DNA of 64,000 bases from Pseudorasbora parva (taxonomy: Eukaryota > Chordata > Actinopteri > Cypriniformes > Gobionidae): the NCBI RefSeq assembly GCF_024679245.1, contig NC_090175.1, positions 55,506,449 to 55,570,448 of the forward strand, in the 5' to 3' direction. The notes beneath the pieces were generated by a model. The model saw only the letters and a program-made list of their open reading frames with translations. It did not search any database and was not told the origin of the DNA. This document shows positions 44,659-57,604 of the stretch, piece after piece. The translations under genes and the position numbers were made by a program. The first letter of the stretch is position 1; each line of letters opens with the position of its first letter.

Positions 44659-44669
44659 AGAGGTTTCCA
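44659..44669 (-). promoter_or_regulatory. Candidate tonicity-responsive element (TonE) 2
   Basis: Minus-strand TGGAAACCTCT also fits TGGAAANNYNY, about 1.05 kb upstream of the slc5a3 promoter. Confidence 0.3.
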
Positions 44670-45339
44670 TGAAGACAAGAGCAGAAAAGAAGCGCTTTAA
44701 TCACAGAGTGGTAGTAGTAGTAAAGTGCACGGGTAGATAAAGATCTTTTTGTGCGCGCACTAGAGGCCAGGTGTGACTATGTAGGTCAAGGGTGCACCAA
44801 CACAAACATAACACAACACTAGTATAAAAAAAATCATATTTTTAGTGCTGTACTGTGTAGTCTATCATAATATGAATACAGTCCAGCTCTGTAAAATGTC
44901 AAAAATACCCCAAAAACTAATATTTCAGGCTTTTGGGCATGCAATGTGATCCATAGATTATTAAACATGCACCATGTTTGGCATGACCACTTTTGAATAC
45001 AGAACCCCGCCTCCTTCCTCTGTGGAGTAAAGTTTTGTGATTGACAGCGCTCTTTCAGTGTCCACTAGGGGGCAGAAGTGCTCAAAGCTGACAGTGTTCA
45101 AACATTTAGTGAAAACCCTCTGTCTATAGTTGCAATAACTAACATATTACTAACATATAATAGGTAACACATTACTCTTACTGTTTTGGCAATATTTAAT
45201 ATGCACTTGTATACTGTGCCCATTTTCTGTGTATAGAATGCTTCACGTGCAAAGTGCTGGTTATGGTATCCCAAAATGCAGTGGCAAACCAAATAATAAA
45301 TTTGCAACACTCTCTAGAATACCCTAAAGACCTAGAAAA

Positions 45340-46750
45340 CAGTCACACTATGATAACAACCACCCAGAAAACTATAACAGCCTGGCATCCAGTCTGAAAT
45401 CCCTAGCAACACCCTGGCAATCACCCAGGGGTTACAAATGCAACCAACACCCTGGCAACTATCAATAACACTTTAACAACTACCCCAAAACCACACACCC
45501 TAGCAACTGCATCACAACACCCTGGCAACCATCCAGAACAGTCTAGCAACTACCCAGCAACACATTACCAATCACAAGTAATACACTAACAACAGCATAG
45601 CAACACCCTGGTAACAATCCAGAACATTTTATCCCCAACCCAGCAACACATTACCATCCACACATATCACCCTAGCAGCTGCATGACAACACCCTGACAA
45701 CTATCCAGAACACTGTAGTAACAACCCAGCAACACATTACCAACCACACAGAGCAACCTAGCAACTGCATGACAACACACTGACAACCATCCGGAACACC
45801 CTAGAAACTACCGATCAACACATTACCAACTGCATGACAACACCATAGCAACACCCTGGTAAGTAATACAAGTAATCACAAGTAATACACTAACAACAGC
45901 ATAGCAACACCCTGGTAACAATCCAGAACATTTTATCCCCAACCCAGCAACACATTACCATCCACACATATCACCCTAGCAGCTGCATGACAACACCCTG
46001 ACAACTATCCAGAACACTGTAGTAACAACCCAGCAACACATTACCAACCACACAGAGCAACCTAGCAACTGCATGACAACACACTGACAACCATCCGGAA
46101 CACCCTAGAAACTACCGATCAACACATTACCAACTGCATGACAACACCATAGCAACACCCTGGTAAGTAATACAAGTAATCACAAGTAATACACTAACAA
46201 CAGCATAGCAACACCCTGGTAACAATCCAGAACATTTTATCCCCAACCCAGCAACACATTACCATCCACACATATCACCCTAGCAGCTGCATGACAACAC
46301 CCTGACTACTATCCAGAACACTGTAGTAACAACCCAGCAACACATTACCAACCACACAGAGCAACCTAGCAACTGCATGACAACACACTGACAACCATCC
46401 GGAACACCCTAGAAACTACCGATCAACACATTACCAACTGCATGACAACACCCTGGCTACCATCCAGAACACCCTAGCAACTACCCAGCAACACATAACC
46501 TACCACACATCACCCTAGCAACTACACCCTAACATCTAGCCAGAACACTCTAGTAACTACCCAGCAACACATTACCAACCACACAAAACACCCTAGCAAC
46601 TGCATAGCAATACCCTGGCAACCATCCAGAATATTTTAGCCTCTACCAAGCAACACATTACCAACCACACAAAACACCCTAGCAACTGCATAGCAACACC
46701 CTGGCAACCATCCAGAATATTTTAGCCTCTACCAAGCAACACATTACCGA
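45340..46750 (-). repeat. Tandem array of a GTTGCTAGGGTGTT-type repeat with a 304-bp higher-order unit
   Basis: Built from short degenerate units such as CCTAGCAACTGCATGACAAC, ACACCCTGGCAACCATCCAG and CAGCAACACATTACCA. Between 45604 and about 46440 a block starting CACCCTGGTAACAATCCAG recurs at 45604, 45908 and 46212, giving a 304-bp period with near identity. Strand is assigned relative to the opposite-orientation array at 58430. Confidence 0.85.
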
Positions 46751-46842
46751 TTGTGCTGGTTATGGTATCCCACAATGCAGTGCATTTGACTGGACCTTAC
46801 ATTTTCAGATGGAAGTCACCATTTATTGTATGAATACAATAC

Positions 46843-47041
46843 ACTCAAAAAAGGCAAATTTTGAACTTTTGCATGTTTAAGTTATTTCAACTTAAATTAT
46901 GTTAAACTGACTTTTAAAAATGTGTTACATCTTGTATAACTAATAATTTTTTACATTTCTTAACTAATTTTGATGAGTTAAACAATGTAAAAACATATGT
47001 TGTCATAACTTATTGAACATATAATTTTTTACAGTGTGCAT
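46843..47041. mobile_element. AT-rich MITE-like segment, ACACTC ends
   Basis: TACACTCAAAAAAGGCAAATT on the left and TTTTTTACAGTGTGCA on the right form short imperfect inverted ends. The segment between is AT-rich and contains AAGTTATTTCAACTTAAATT-type inverted text. There is no ORF. Confidence 0.45.
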
Positions 47042-47072
47042 GTATATGCATTTTTCTTGAATATGCAAAATC

Positions 47073-47240
47073 ATACACTCAAAAAAAAATGCTGGGTTAA
47101 AAACAACTCAAGTTGGGTTAAAAATGGACAAACCCAGAAATTGGGTTGTTTGAATGGGTCCATTTACTGATTACAATTTCTGTGTTTGTCCATTTTTAGC
47201 CCAACTTGAGTTGTTTTTAACCCAGCATTTTTTAGAGTGT
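47073..47240. mobile_element. TA-flanked mariner-type MITE, CACTC..AAAATGCTGGGTTAA ends
   Basis: Left CACTCAAAAAAAAATGCTGG and right CCAGCATTTTTTAGAGTG are inverted, with TA outside each. The arms continue through GTTAAAAACAACTCAAGTTGG almost to the centre, so the element is one long hairpin. This family is widespread in fish from memory. Confidence 0.85.
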
Positions 47241-47539
47241 ATGGATTGGAAAAGACATGAGAGTGGATGTATGATGACAGAATAACATAAAAACACAGCA
47301 ATCTTATTTCGAGGTGATCTTCATCTTAAATCGCCAGGGTACTACTATAGTGACACTACTTTTGACCGCAGCTTCAGGCCCCAGCAGCCATTGAACACAA
47401 ATAGAATGAAGAGGAAAATAGGTTAGTCGAACCCTTGGGTTGTCTCAGCACTGATTCTGTGTCTGAGCACTGTGTAGTAGAGGACGACAGAAGATCCCTC
47501 CATCTCTGTGCACTTTCTTGCTGGCATTGGACACTATGA

Positions 47540-47810
47540 AAATTGTGGCTTTGTGATGAATAGCTTATGTTCCTCTATTGTTAATCGCTTTGGATTAAAG
47601 CATCTGTTAAATGAATAAACATAAATATTCAGGGGCATAGATCACAATTAGCACCATTTGTGCTTCACATGAACAATAGTTCAAATAACAGTTTCTTTAG
47701 GATATTTTTTTTACATTGCATACATGTTCTGTACATTTTATCAGTTCATGCAGTTCCTGGGAATCAAACCCATGACCTTGGTATTACTAGCACCATGCAG
47801 AAATACAAGA
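47540..47810. mobile_element. tRNA-SINE fragments (tail on +, head on -)
   Basis: 47570-47625 has the tail AATCGCTTTGGATTAAAGCA then TCTGTTAAATG, as in cyprinid SINEs. 47740-47810, read on the minus strand, has the tRNA-like head CAAGGTCATGGGTTTGATTCC. The two pieces face each other and come from different copies. Confidence 0.6.
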
Positions 47811-47819
47811 GTACAAGAT

Positions 47820-49262
47820 ATCATTATGGCCACATAACAACACCCTGGAAACCATGGTACACACAGAAACATGTAGAAAACCTTGGAAATGATATAGCAG
47901 TTCCCAGGCAACCATCCAGAACACTATAGAAACCAACTAGCAACCACATAGCAGTGCCCTGGTACCCATCAAGAACACCCTAACAACACCTTAGAAACCA
48001 CATAATGCATTTGCAACCCTCTAGAAGACCCTAGTAAGCTGGAAAACAGCCACAATACTATAGCAACCACCCAGAAAATCTTAGCAACCACATCACAGCC
48101 TGGATCCCACTTTGAAAGCCCTAGCAACATCCAGGCAATCACCCACAATCACCCCAGCAATGTGCTAAAACTACACAGAACACCCTAGCAGCCACATAGC
48201 AACAACCTGGCAACTATCAATAACATTTTAGCAAACCAGCAACATATTATTAAACACACACCATTGCAACTGCATGACAACACCCTGGCAACCATCCACA
48301 ACACACCAGCAACTACCTATCAACACATTACCAACCACACATAGCACCCTAGCAACTGCATGACAACACCCTGGCAACCACCCAGAACACACCAGCAACT
48401 ACCCAGCAACACATTACCAATCACAAGTAACACCCTAGCAACAGCATAGCAACACCCTGGCAACCATCCAGAATATTTTAGCCTATACCAAGCAACACAT
48501 TACCGATTGTGGTGGTTATGGTATCCCACAATGCAGTGCACTTGACTAGACCTTACATTTTCAAATGTAACAATCCAGAACATTTTAGCCCCTACCTAGC
48601 AACACATTACAAACTATGCAGTAAAGGTGGTCTGAATTTTATCGATTTTGGCTCTCTAAACAGTAACTTTAAAATGAATTGGCTAAGACATTATCTACAA
48701 AATCCTTCATCCATTTGGAATATAATTCCTCGGTTTATTTTCTCAAAGTTGGGTGGGTTAGAATTTCTTTTAATAAGTAATTATAAAATAGAAAAATTTC
48801 CAATTAAACATTCTAAATTTTACCAGCAAGTACTTGCTAGACTTAGTACCTGCTGGAGACTTATTTATAAACACAATTTATCCCCTCAAAGTTTTCTCAT
48901 CTGGAATAACACCAACATTTTATATAGAATTAAAACTTATATATCAAACAAACAAACAAAAACATGCAGAACACCATAGCAACCACATAGCAATGCACTA
49001 TAAATCATTCAGAACATCTTAGCAAATGCATAGTAACACCCTGGCAACCATTGAAAACATTTTAACACCTCATCAAACATACTGGCAACTACACAGAATG
49101 CCTCAAAACTGGCATAAAACGCATAAACAACTTTAAGGAACCACATGGCAACACCCTGGTATCACCCAGAACACTTAACAACTACCATAGAAACACCATG
49201 AAAATGATCCAGAACATTCTAGCTCGAACCCAGCAACACATTGAACCCAGAACCCATAACAA
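47820..49262 (-). repeat. Second array of the CCTAGCAACCACATAGCAAC-type repeat
   Basis: Same short units as 45340-46750. The arrays share a block with GGTTATGGTATCCCACAATG (46761 and 48520 regions), showing a local duplication. About 48620-48950 is unrelated AT-rich sequence with a 156-codon open frame, probably an unclassified LINE-like relic; the fragment LGGLEFLLISNYKI is not enough to name it. Confidence 0.75.
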
Positions 49263-51290
49263 CGTCACAGCAATCACCTTCATCACCTTCGCATAGTGGA
49301 AGCTAGTTTGCAGCTCTCATATTTTTTTAGACTAGCACTGCATCCGAAATCTAATAAAATCCTATAGTATGCAAAAAACGTGAAGTTATCATAAGCATTG
49401 TAATGTTTTAAGTGAATGTCATAACTAATGCCTGTAGACCCAGAAGATTTTAAGAGCGGTTCATTCATAAATCCGTAAGATCTTACCTTTATGCTGTGGA
49501 AATACAGTGACGAAAAGGGGGCGGGGATACAGAGTACACTGTTTATTTAAATTCAAATGTAGTAAGCCTTCATACTCAGTACAGCTTAGTTGTTTGATGA
49601 AATGGGTTCATTCAGCTTCAAGTGCTGGACACACACCAAGTTTCACTCTTAGTAGGTCAATGACAACCACTGGAGCTCGACAGATACGAACACCGTGGCA
49701 TAAAAGAGCACTGGTGAGCCGTTACACACAGCGAGAGCGTTTGCTTTATTGTGAGGGCCGCAAAACCTCACACGTTACAATAATGAGGACGTGCTATTTT
49801 TGTCTCACAACCAACGTTGAAAGCAAATAAGTGCCTGAGGCGCTGCTTTACAATGATGACGTAATAGTTTGCGCGCTGATTAGACGCGGCGCCAGAAGAC
49901 GCTATCATGAGCGCTAATGATGGTCATGTTTCTGTGACAAGAGGAGGACATGCTTCTGATAAACACGGACACAGATGGAGCTCATCAGACTATTTTAGGA
50001 AACCAAAAGACCTGTGTTCATGAGAAATTATTTAAACTTGGAGAGGGAGAGAACATTTTTCTCATTTTTGCATTGTGAACATCTCAGAAGATTTTATTGT
50101 TTAGACGATGCGCTTTAAAAACCTCAGGACACTTATTAGCAGCGTTATTTTAGGATTTTTTTATATGCTATCAAAATATTATTATTTTATTTTTCAGCTT
50201 TATTTCGTTTAGCCTACCAAAAACTATTTAATATTTTGTAATTGATAATGTCATTAAGAAAAACAAAACCTATTTTATATTACAAGTTGTGCACTTTATT
50301 TTTTTTTTATTTTTTGAATTTTCAGTAAAATATATGACCAATAAGTCATTTTTATATCGTGCATATCAAGCAAATATATTAATAGAATATTGAAAAAATG
50401 AAAATGGCACAATATATGTGTTGGCACAGTGACTAAAGCTATTTTTTATAGTTTCATATTCATAAAGTTAATTAAAACAGACCTAAATGTGCCACTATAG
50501 ATGCCACCTAACTGTTTGAGTTTATATCTGATATATTTAGACTGCAGACTTTTGGTATATTGTGCACAGTTGTCTATATTGTTAAGATGCATCCAATGAA
50601 AAAATAAATTGAATATGATTGCAGTCAAGGAGAAAAAAACTATATTAAAGACATTATGTTCTTTTCCTTTCTATGAAATGATTAAGCAAGATGGGCCTAC
50701 AGTATATGCGCCTCTTGTCACTGTAGTCCACAAATAAACATCCAGTTGATGCCTTAGATGTTTAAAGTTGGACTTTTTAACCATCAGTCACTTTAATCTT
50801 TAAATGAACAGCTTAGAGAATTACTGCTGACATTATTTCAAGCAAACATTCACAGACCAAAAGACAGTTAAAGCTCCCCCGAAGCGCCAGACTTAAATAT
50901 GTCACTGCATTAGATAGCAGAAAATCAAAGCTCGTGTTTCACAGAACTTATGCACTTCACTATTCTTAGACGGCCCATGAAACTGATTTGTATTAAACAG
51001 AAGGACACAGATAGCTTTACAAGAAACCTGAATATGCTGTAGGAACGATGACGTCTCAGCTGGTTCCGTCCAAACAGAAAATAGTTTATAGTTTGGTTTA
51101 ATGTTCGGGCCATCCTGTCTGTTTCGTTTACTGTGCACTGAGTGTTGTATATGGTGAGGAAGGATGTTTAGAGTGGTTTTGTGCACATGAGGTGCGCCAC
51201 AGAGGATCCTTCTGCTGCCTTGAATGGGTCCCAAAACTCACTCTACTCACAATCTGCACAATATTTTGCTCATCTGTTATGAGTGTGTCA
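49263..51290. other. Intergenic, no gene recognised
   Basis: Moderate GC from 49500-49950, then AT-rich. Open frames at 49507-49830 (+) and 50902-51234 (-) have no recognisable domain and no exon signals. Confidence 0.4.
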
Positions 51291-51291
51291 C

Positions 51292-51687
51292 TAGCTATAT
51301 ATTGCCAAAAGTTTTGGGACGCCTGCCTTTACATGCACATGAATTTGAATGCCATCCCATTGTTAATCCGTCGGGTTAACACCTTTAACTCTTCTGGGAA
51401 GGCTTTCCTCAAGGTTTAGGAGTGTGTTTATGGGAATTTTTGCACTGTTTTTTTTTTTTTGCACTGATGTTGGACGAGAAGGTCTGGCTCTCACTCTCCA
51501 CTCTAATTCATCCCAAAGGTGTTCTATCAGGTTGAGCCAGTCAAGTGCCAAGCCCAACCCCTGAAAGACAACCCGGACCATAATCCCCCCTCCACCAAAC
51601 TTTACAAGTTGTGTTCTCCTGGCAACTGCCAAACCCAGACATGTCTATGGGATTGTCAGACAAAGAAGCGTGATTGGTCACTATTTC
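51292..51687 (-). mobile_element. Tc1-like transposon fragment, internally deleted
   Basis: The left end TATATTGCCAAAAGTTTTGG and following text match the 3' end of the Tc1-like copy at 62264-63238 in reverse. The minus-strand frames keep LNLIEHLWDELEWRVRARPSRP (51430-51560 region), the C-terminal catalytic block with its Glu. Most of the transposase and the other terminus are gone. Confidence 0.75.
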
Positions 51688-52254
51688 CAATTATGAACCA
51701 GAACTAATGTCAACCTCAATATTTTAACACACACTGATTTTTTTATTACCATCTGCCATATGTGCTGTTTTAAATCAAATTCTGTGTAAATCTGGTAGAA
51801 ATAAGGTCCCAAAATCAGCCAACAACTTGACTCGAATTACAACATGCAAAAATAAAGTACAAAACATTTATTTTTTAGTTGATAACTAAATGTCACTTTA
51901 TGTATTAAACATGCATGTAAAAAGAGTAATGTAGCATGCTTCTAGGTGCGTTCACACCATGTTGTATTTACCGTAATTACTAGATTTCAACTTGTAAAAC
52001 GCCCTCGTAGAGCTCGTAATTACAGCTTATAAGATGGGAATTTTCTAAGAGCTCTTACAGTAGCATATGACGACTGCAGAGTCATTTAGGCCTTGAGAAC
52101 ATGAACAGCTCTGGATAGAATGTCATATAGTCATCTGGAGATTACGGTAATTACAACTGGGGGCACATTCCACTTTGCTTTTAGACACACACTCTTCCCT
52201 AAGCACTTCCCCTTAGGGGAATCCTCTCCGCCATTTTGAAGTGTGTTGATCACT

Positions 52255-52935
52255 GTCTGATCGTTCCCTATGCTCTATTTATTCCACTGTCTGATCGTTC
52301 CCTATCCCCTATATAGTGCACTGTCTGATCATTCCCTATCCCCTATATAGTGCACCGTCTGATCGTTCCCTATCCCCTATATAGTGCACTGTCTGATCAT
52401 TCCCTATCCCCTATATAGTGCACCGTCTGATCATTCCCTATCCCCTATATAGTGCACTGTCTGATCATTCCCTATCCCCTATATAGTGCACCGTCTGATC
52501 GTTCCCTATGCTCTATATAGTGCACTGTCTGATTGTCCCTATCCCCTATATAGTGCACTGTCTGATCGTCCCCTATCCCCTATATAGTGCACTGTCTGAT
52601 GGTTCCCTATCCCCTATATAGTGCACTGTCTGATCGTTCCCTATCCCCTATGTAGTGCACTGTCTGATCGTTCCCTATCCCCTATATAGTGCACTGTCTG
52701 ATCGTTCCCTATCCCCTATATAGTGCACTGTCTGATCGTTCCCTATCCCCTATATAGTGCACTGTCTGATCATTCCCTATCCCCTATATAGTGCACTGTC
52801 TGATCGTTCCCTATCCCCTATATAGTGCACTGTCTGATCGTTCCCTATCCCCTATATAGTGCACTGTCTGATCGTTCCCTATCCCCTATATAGTGCACTG
52901 TCTGATCGTTCCCTATCCCCTATATAGTGCACTGT
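52255..52935 (+). repeat. 34-bp satellite, about 20 units
   Basis: Unit GTCTGATCGTTCCCTATCCC followed by CTATATAGTGCACT, 34 bp, in about 20 head-to-tail copies with few differences (CGTT/CATT, CACT/CACC). Each unit contains the palindromes CTATATAG and GTGCAC. There is no ORF in keeping with the repeat. Confidence 0.95.
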
Positions 52936-53566
52936 GTGCCATGTAGAAAACAGTAAATGTGTGAAGCAGTAAGCGATTTCATCTGTAGCTTCAGCATCTG
53001 TTAATGTAGGGGGTGCAGCTTCAGATTCTAGAGAGCGTTTGATTGGACATAAAATTGAATGAGAAGCTGAAGTGCAGAGTGATGTCATCAAAATCACTGA
53101 TCCCTGTTGGCAGAAGTGATCGAGAGACTGTAAGTTTTGAATGCTTATAGGAGCACACAATCTTACAGTAAGACTAACATTTCATGGGGACTTTAAGGGT
53201 TAACCAAAGCATTTCCAGTCTGGCATGGGAGGCGTCATATGGAGGAGCACGCGCTCAGTGATGGATGGATGTGTGCCCTATACAGCAGACGGCCTTACAA
53301 GGAGAACTGGACCTGTTTGAACACAGGCACATTGATCCAGCATTTTTTGGCTGAACGGTCCCTTTTTAAGTGTTCTGACTTTTGATTTTCTCATCCAAAA
53401 TTTGACAAATTCTGTGATGCTCCGTGTTGAAATTCCATTTTTGCCTTAAATTGTGGAAGGTCCAATTAAATCTTTAAGACCAACGGAAACTCTGTAACAT
53501 TATAAATGTCACTTTCGAACAATTTAATGCATCCTTGCTAAATAAAATTATATATATTATATATAA

Positions 53567-53599
<33 letters not shown>

Positions 53600-53629
53600 T
53601 ATTTTTTTTATAGACACTCATATATACTC
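52936..53629. other. Intergenic with a (TA)n tract at 53578-53602
   Basis: No gene is visible. A 93-codon minus-strand frame at 52879-53160 starts outside and ends inside the satellite and is not supported. Confidence 0.4.
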
Positions 53630-54509
53630 ATATATAGACACTCACCTACTGATTATTAGAAACACTGGTTCAATTTTTCAATTTCTCATTAATGCAGTTA
53701 TCTAATCAACCAATCACATGGCAGTTGCTTCAATGCATTAGGGGTGTGGTCCTGGTCAAGACAATCTGCTGAACTCCAAACTGAATGTCAGAATGGGAAA
53801 GAAAGGTGATTTAAGCAATTTTGAGTGTGGCATGATTGTTGGTGCCAGACGGGCCGGTCTGAGTATTTCACAATCTGCTCAGTTACTGGGATTTTCACAC
53901 ACAACCATTTCTAGGGTTTACAAAGAATGGTGTGAAAAGGGAAAAACATCCAGTATGCAGCAGTCCTGTGGGCGAAAATGCCACTGAGGTCAGAGGAGAA
54001 TGGGTCGACTGATTCAAGCTGATAGCAGAGCAACTTTGACTGAAATAACCGCTAGTTACAACCGAGGTATGCAGCAAAGCATTTGTGAATCCACAACACG
54101 CACAACCTTGAGGCGGATGGGCTACAACAGCAGAAGACCCCACCGGGTACCACTCATCTCCACTACAAATAGGAAAAAGAGGCTACAATTTGCACAAGCT
54201 CACCAAAATTGGACAGTTGAAGACTGGAAAAATGTTGCCTGGTCTGATGAGTCTCGATTTCTGTTGGGACATTCAGATGGTAGAGTCAGAATTTGGCGTG
54301 AACAGAATGAGAACATGGATCCATCATGCCTTGTTACCACTGTGCAGGCTGGTGGTGGTGGTGTAATGGTGTGGGGGATGTTTTCTTGGCACACTTTAGG
54401 CCCCTTAGTGCCAATTGGGCATCGTTTAAATGCCACGGCCTACCTGAGCATTGTTTCTGTCCATCTCTTTATGACCACCATGTCCCCATCCTCTGATGGC
54501 TACTACTAC
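53630..54509 (+). mobile_element. Tc1-like transposon, 3' truncated
   Basis: The left terminus has CACTCACCTACTGATTATTA, like known fish Tc1 ends (CACTCACCGGCCACTTTATT, from memory). The element stops abruptly at a (CA)n tract within the catalytic domain, so the right end is missing. Confidence 0.75.
53793..54509 (+). pseudogene. Tc1-like transposase, truncated with one in-frame stop
   Basis: One frame encodes the paired helix-turn-helix DNA-binding part (MGKKGDLSNFECG..., SISQSAQLLGFSHTTISRVYKEW), TGA at 53985-53987, then the linker and catalytic core up to DGYYY. The first catalytic Asp is in VAWSDESRFLL, followed by GGGGVMVWGMFSW. The second Asp (QQDNAPCH-type block) and the Glu (LNPIE-type block) are absent, because the copy is cut at the CA repeat. 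It cannot encode an active DD34E transposase. Confidence 0.85.
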
Positions 54510-55804
54510 ACACACACACATACACACACATTTAATGGAACAATTTTTTTTTTAGGACTATTACCATTTTTGCACTTGTTGTCTTTTGAAGTGGCAGTAA
54601 AATATGACTATGTCATTTTGTGCATATGCAAATATATTAATAAAAGTGCACAGCGTAAGAACGTCAGTGTAAATGTGCGCACTGGCTCTGTTCCCCTAGT
54701 TTCTCACCGCGGTCGGTTAACATTGTTACCATGGCGTTGACGAGACACCAAAGGATTCCTGGATCTCTCTGAGCGCCGAGCTTTAACATTTACACTGAGG
54801 AGCAGAGACTGATGTTCTCATTACACTCGTGACCGTATTTCACTGAGACTTTACAGGCCACCGGAGGCCAAACTGGAAAAGCGAACAATGTTTATGAGTT
54901 AGCGGCTGTATAGAGACCTAATACTTGGGATGTCACTTTCCTAAATTTACATTGTATTAGGCTAGCATACTATTATGGACATGGTACCATAGTAATACAA
55001 TGGTGTTTTTTTGAACATGCACCAAGATTATGCACTATGATACGTTTTGTAATACATGGTGTATGATTATGAAAATCATATAAAAGTATTGCACTACAAT
55101 TACTGTGTCAGTGCACGGTTTAGGCGACGGTTTCTATATGAGGTTCAGGCTTGCCTTAAGAGCAGAACTGCAAATATAAGCGAGAGTGTCAAATTAGAGT
55201 GAATTGGAGAAGAGCGACAGACTGCAGCTAAAAAAAGAAAAGAAGAGGAAAGTGGAACAGGCTGCAACACAAATTGCCACATCACACAGGTGACGAGCGT
55301 CATTCCAGTCCCACGCAGCCGATCGGCAGCAATTACAGCAGAAGAGTTTCCCAGCGAGAGCACAACGAACAATGAGGAGAAGGACGAGACAGAAACGTTT
55401 ACTGTCATTTCCTTCGAGCGCTATTTGCCAAAAGCAACAAAAAAAAAAATATACGGGACTATCATAAAGAATTCAGCACAAATGGATTGTGGTCATTAAG
55501 ATGACGTTCATATAGCGGAATGGAACAATTATCATAAATAATGTGCCATTTCAGATATTAGTAAATTGAGTAAATGTGCAGGTGATTGCCTATGTCAGGC
55601 CATGCTACGGTTACTCATTTACACGGCATCAACATCACTGTGTTCAATTGAGTTCTCAAATGTACATTTTAAATTAAAGGTGGCAGTAAAGACATTTATA
55701 ATGTTATAAAAGATTCTATTTCAAATAAATGCTCTTCTTTTGAACATAAACTTAATGATGATAAATTCAGCTTTGATCACAGGAATGTACTACATTTTAA
55801 CATA
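54510..55804. other. Intergenic, no gene recognised
   Basis: Short open frames at 55145-55499 on both strands overlap each other. No domain or exon signal was identified. Confidence 0.4.
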
Positions 55805-56201
55805 CACCAATCAGGCATAAAATTATGACCACTGACAGGTGAAGTGAATAACACTGATTGGCCAGCCTTCGCTCCCCACGTGCATCAATGAGCCTTGGCC
55901 GCCCATGACCCTGTGGCCGGTTCTCCACTGTTCCTTCCTTGGAGCACTTTTGATAGATACTGACCACTGCAGACCGGGAACAGCCCACAAGAGCTGCAGT
56001 TTTGGAGATGCTCTGACCCAGTCGTCTAGCCGTCACAATCTGGCCCTTGCCAAACTCGCTCAAATCCTTACGCTTGCCCATTTTTCCTCCTTCTAACACA
56101 TCAACTTTGAGGACAAAATGTTCACTTGCTGCCTAATATATCCCACCCACTAACAGGAGCCGTGATGAAGAGATCATCAGTGTTATTCACTTCACCTGTC
56201 A
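55805..56201 (-). mobile_element. Tc1-like transposon relic with N-terminal transposase
   Basis: The left end is CACCAATCAGGCATAAAATT after TA. The subterminal GACAGGTGAAGTGAATAACA recurs in reverse near 56177-56201. Between them, the minus strand encodes [20 protein letters not shown], then [22 protein letters not shown], the first helix-turn-helix of a Tc1 transposase, running into the terminus. The catalytic domain and the far end are deleted. Confidence 0.8.
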
Positions 56202-57438
56202 TAGAAAACAAATCTTTTAAATTGTAATAATATTTCACATTGTTACAGTTTTTACTGTGGTTTTGGTCAAATAAATGCAGCCTTGGTGAGCAGGAGACTT
56301 CATTCTCTCACATTAATAAAATCGTATGAATAAGAATCAACACGACTACACAGAGATGCATGAAACACAAAACCAATCATAATCCGTCATGCACATGTGC
56401 AAGATGAAGCAGAAGATATCATAATATTTAGAATTTATTATTATTATAGATAATTTATTACTTTTTGAAAACAAAAGCACTGGACCATGACATCATATCC
56501 TGTTCCTTCTAAAATAAATCTGTATTAATTTTACATGCTTATTATCTAGTGTGTCCACCCTTTAATCAGTTGCAATCTTTCACTCAATAACTCTTTCACC
56601 AATCACAACTCAGTATGCAAATTCATTCAAGAACGAAGACCAATCGCTATTCAGTTTGCATGATGACATCAGCAGAGTTGCTAGATTTTCAATGGTGAAC
56701 ATTCTAACAGTGTCAAAGGGACGGTTTCCTCGTTTTCTTAAAAAGTATAAAGTTTACAAAACCCAAAAAGCACACTTATGACTGAAACGGTCTATAAAAG
56801 GAAGTTTGAGTACAATTACGTTCAGGGCTGAATTAGTGGCAGATCTGAGGAAAAGAGATCGAGAACAAACCCAAACCAGAATGTTTGCCGAGTACAAGCA
56901 CTGTGAACATCCACTGTCTTTCATGTGGGAGATTCACGGGGGGCTTTTTTTGTCCCCGCACTGTTCAGGAGTGGAGACAAAGGCCCTCAGAAGCAGACAA
57001 AGCAGAAAAAGGTCGCCCGATGCCCTCGAGGCGTCACTGAACAGAAGTGTTCTTGTTCTGGGGGTCTTTTGGCCTTAATGGCATTGAGTTTCAGCTCTAC
57101 TTGCTCCGCGATGCAGCGGCGGAGGTGAGGGACGCTGGACGTCACGCTGTTAGTGGAGCTTCAAGACCAGGCCCAAGGCACAGATTCAACCTAACCATGA
57201 CCTCTGTGTGACCCAAACTAACCTGTCTGTAGACGTCAATGAGTCGACATTTCAGCAGCTCGAGGGGCGGCCACACACTACGATCACTTTCATTCATACT
57301 TGTGTACAGTAATGGTATTTGCTGTTTCACTTGAAACAAGCCTCGCTTGTGCTTGAAATGGAGCTCTGTCCCACACACACACTAGTGACCTGAGGCAAAA
57401 ATAAGTCCAAAAATCAAGATACGGTATGTCATTGTCAG
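56202..57438. other. Intergenic, no gene recognised
   Basis: Open frames at 56806-57128 (+) and 57142-57378 (-) are short, overlap on opposite strands and match no family I know. Confidence 0.4.
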
Positions 57439-57604
57439 AAAAAAAGGTACAGCACTATCGCTGGGGCAGTACTCTAAGGTACAAACGGTGAGTTAAAGTA
57501 CTGATATGTAACATTTAGGGTTAAGTAAGGTACAAAGATGTAGCTTTTCACTTTTGTACCTTAGTGCACCGCCCCAGTGACAGTGCTGTGCCTTTTTTTC
57601 TCAG
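57439..57604. mobile_element. MITE, AGAAAAAAAGGTAC ends
   Basis: Left CAGAAAAAAAGGTACAGCAC and right (reverse complement) TGAGAAAAAAAGGCACAGCA are inverted, followed by CTGGGGC blocks in both arms. It is related to the MITE at 4780-5271. There is no ORF. Confidence 0.7.

Larger units (their letters stand above)
43626..45339. other. Upstream region of slc5a3, no gene seen
   Basis: Besides the two TonE-like sites, nothing was recognised. Open frames of 70-73 codons (44212-44433, 45098-45310) lack any family resemblance. Confidence 0.4.

Noticed and set aside
45340..46750. CRISPR array
   Set aside because: Repeats and spacers are all related degenerate units of one tandem repeat, in vertebrate DNA; there are no unique spacers.
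48509..48979. 156-codon ORF between tandem-repeat arrays as a host gene
   Set aside because: It starts in the duplicated repeat block and ends in the array; the middle is AT-rich and might be a LINE relic, but no diagnostic motif is visible.
52255..52935. CRISPR-like or promoter array at the 34-bp repeat
   Set aside because: There are no spacers; units are directly head-to-tail, so this is a minisatellite. CTATATAG is part of the unit and is not evidence of TATA boxes.
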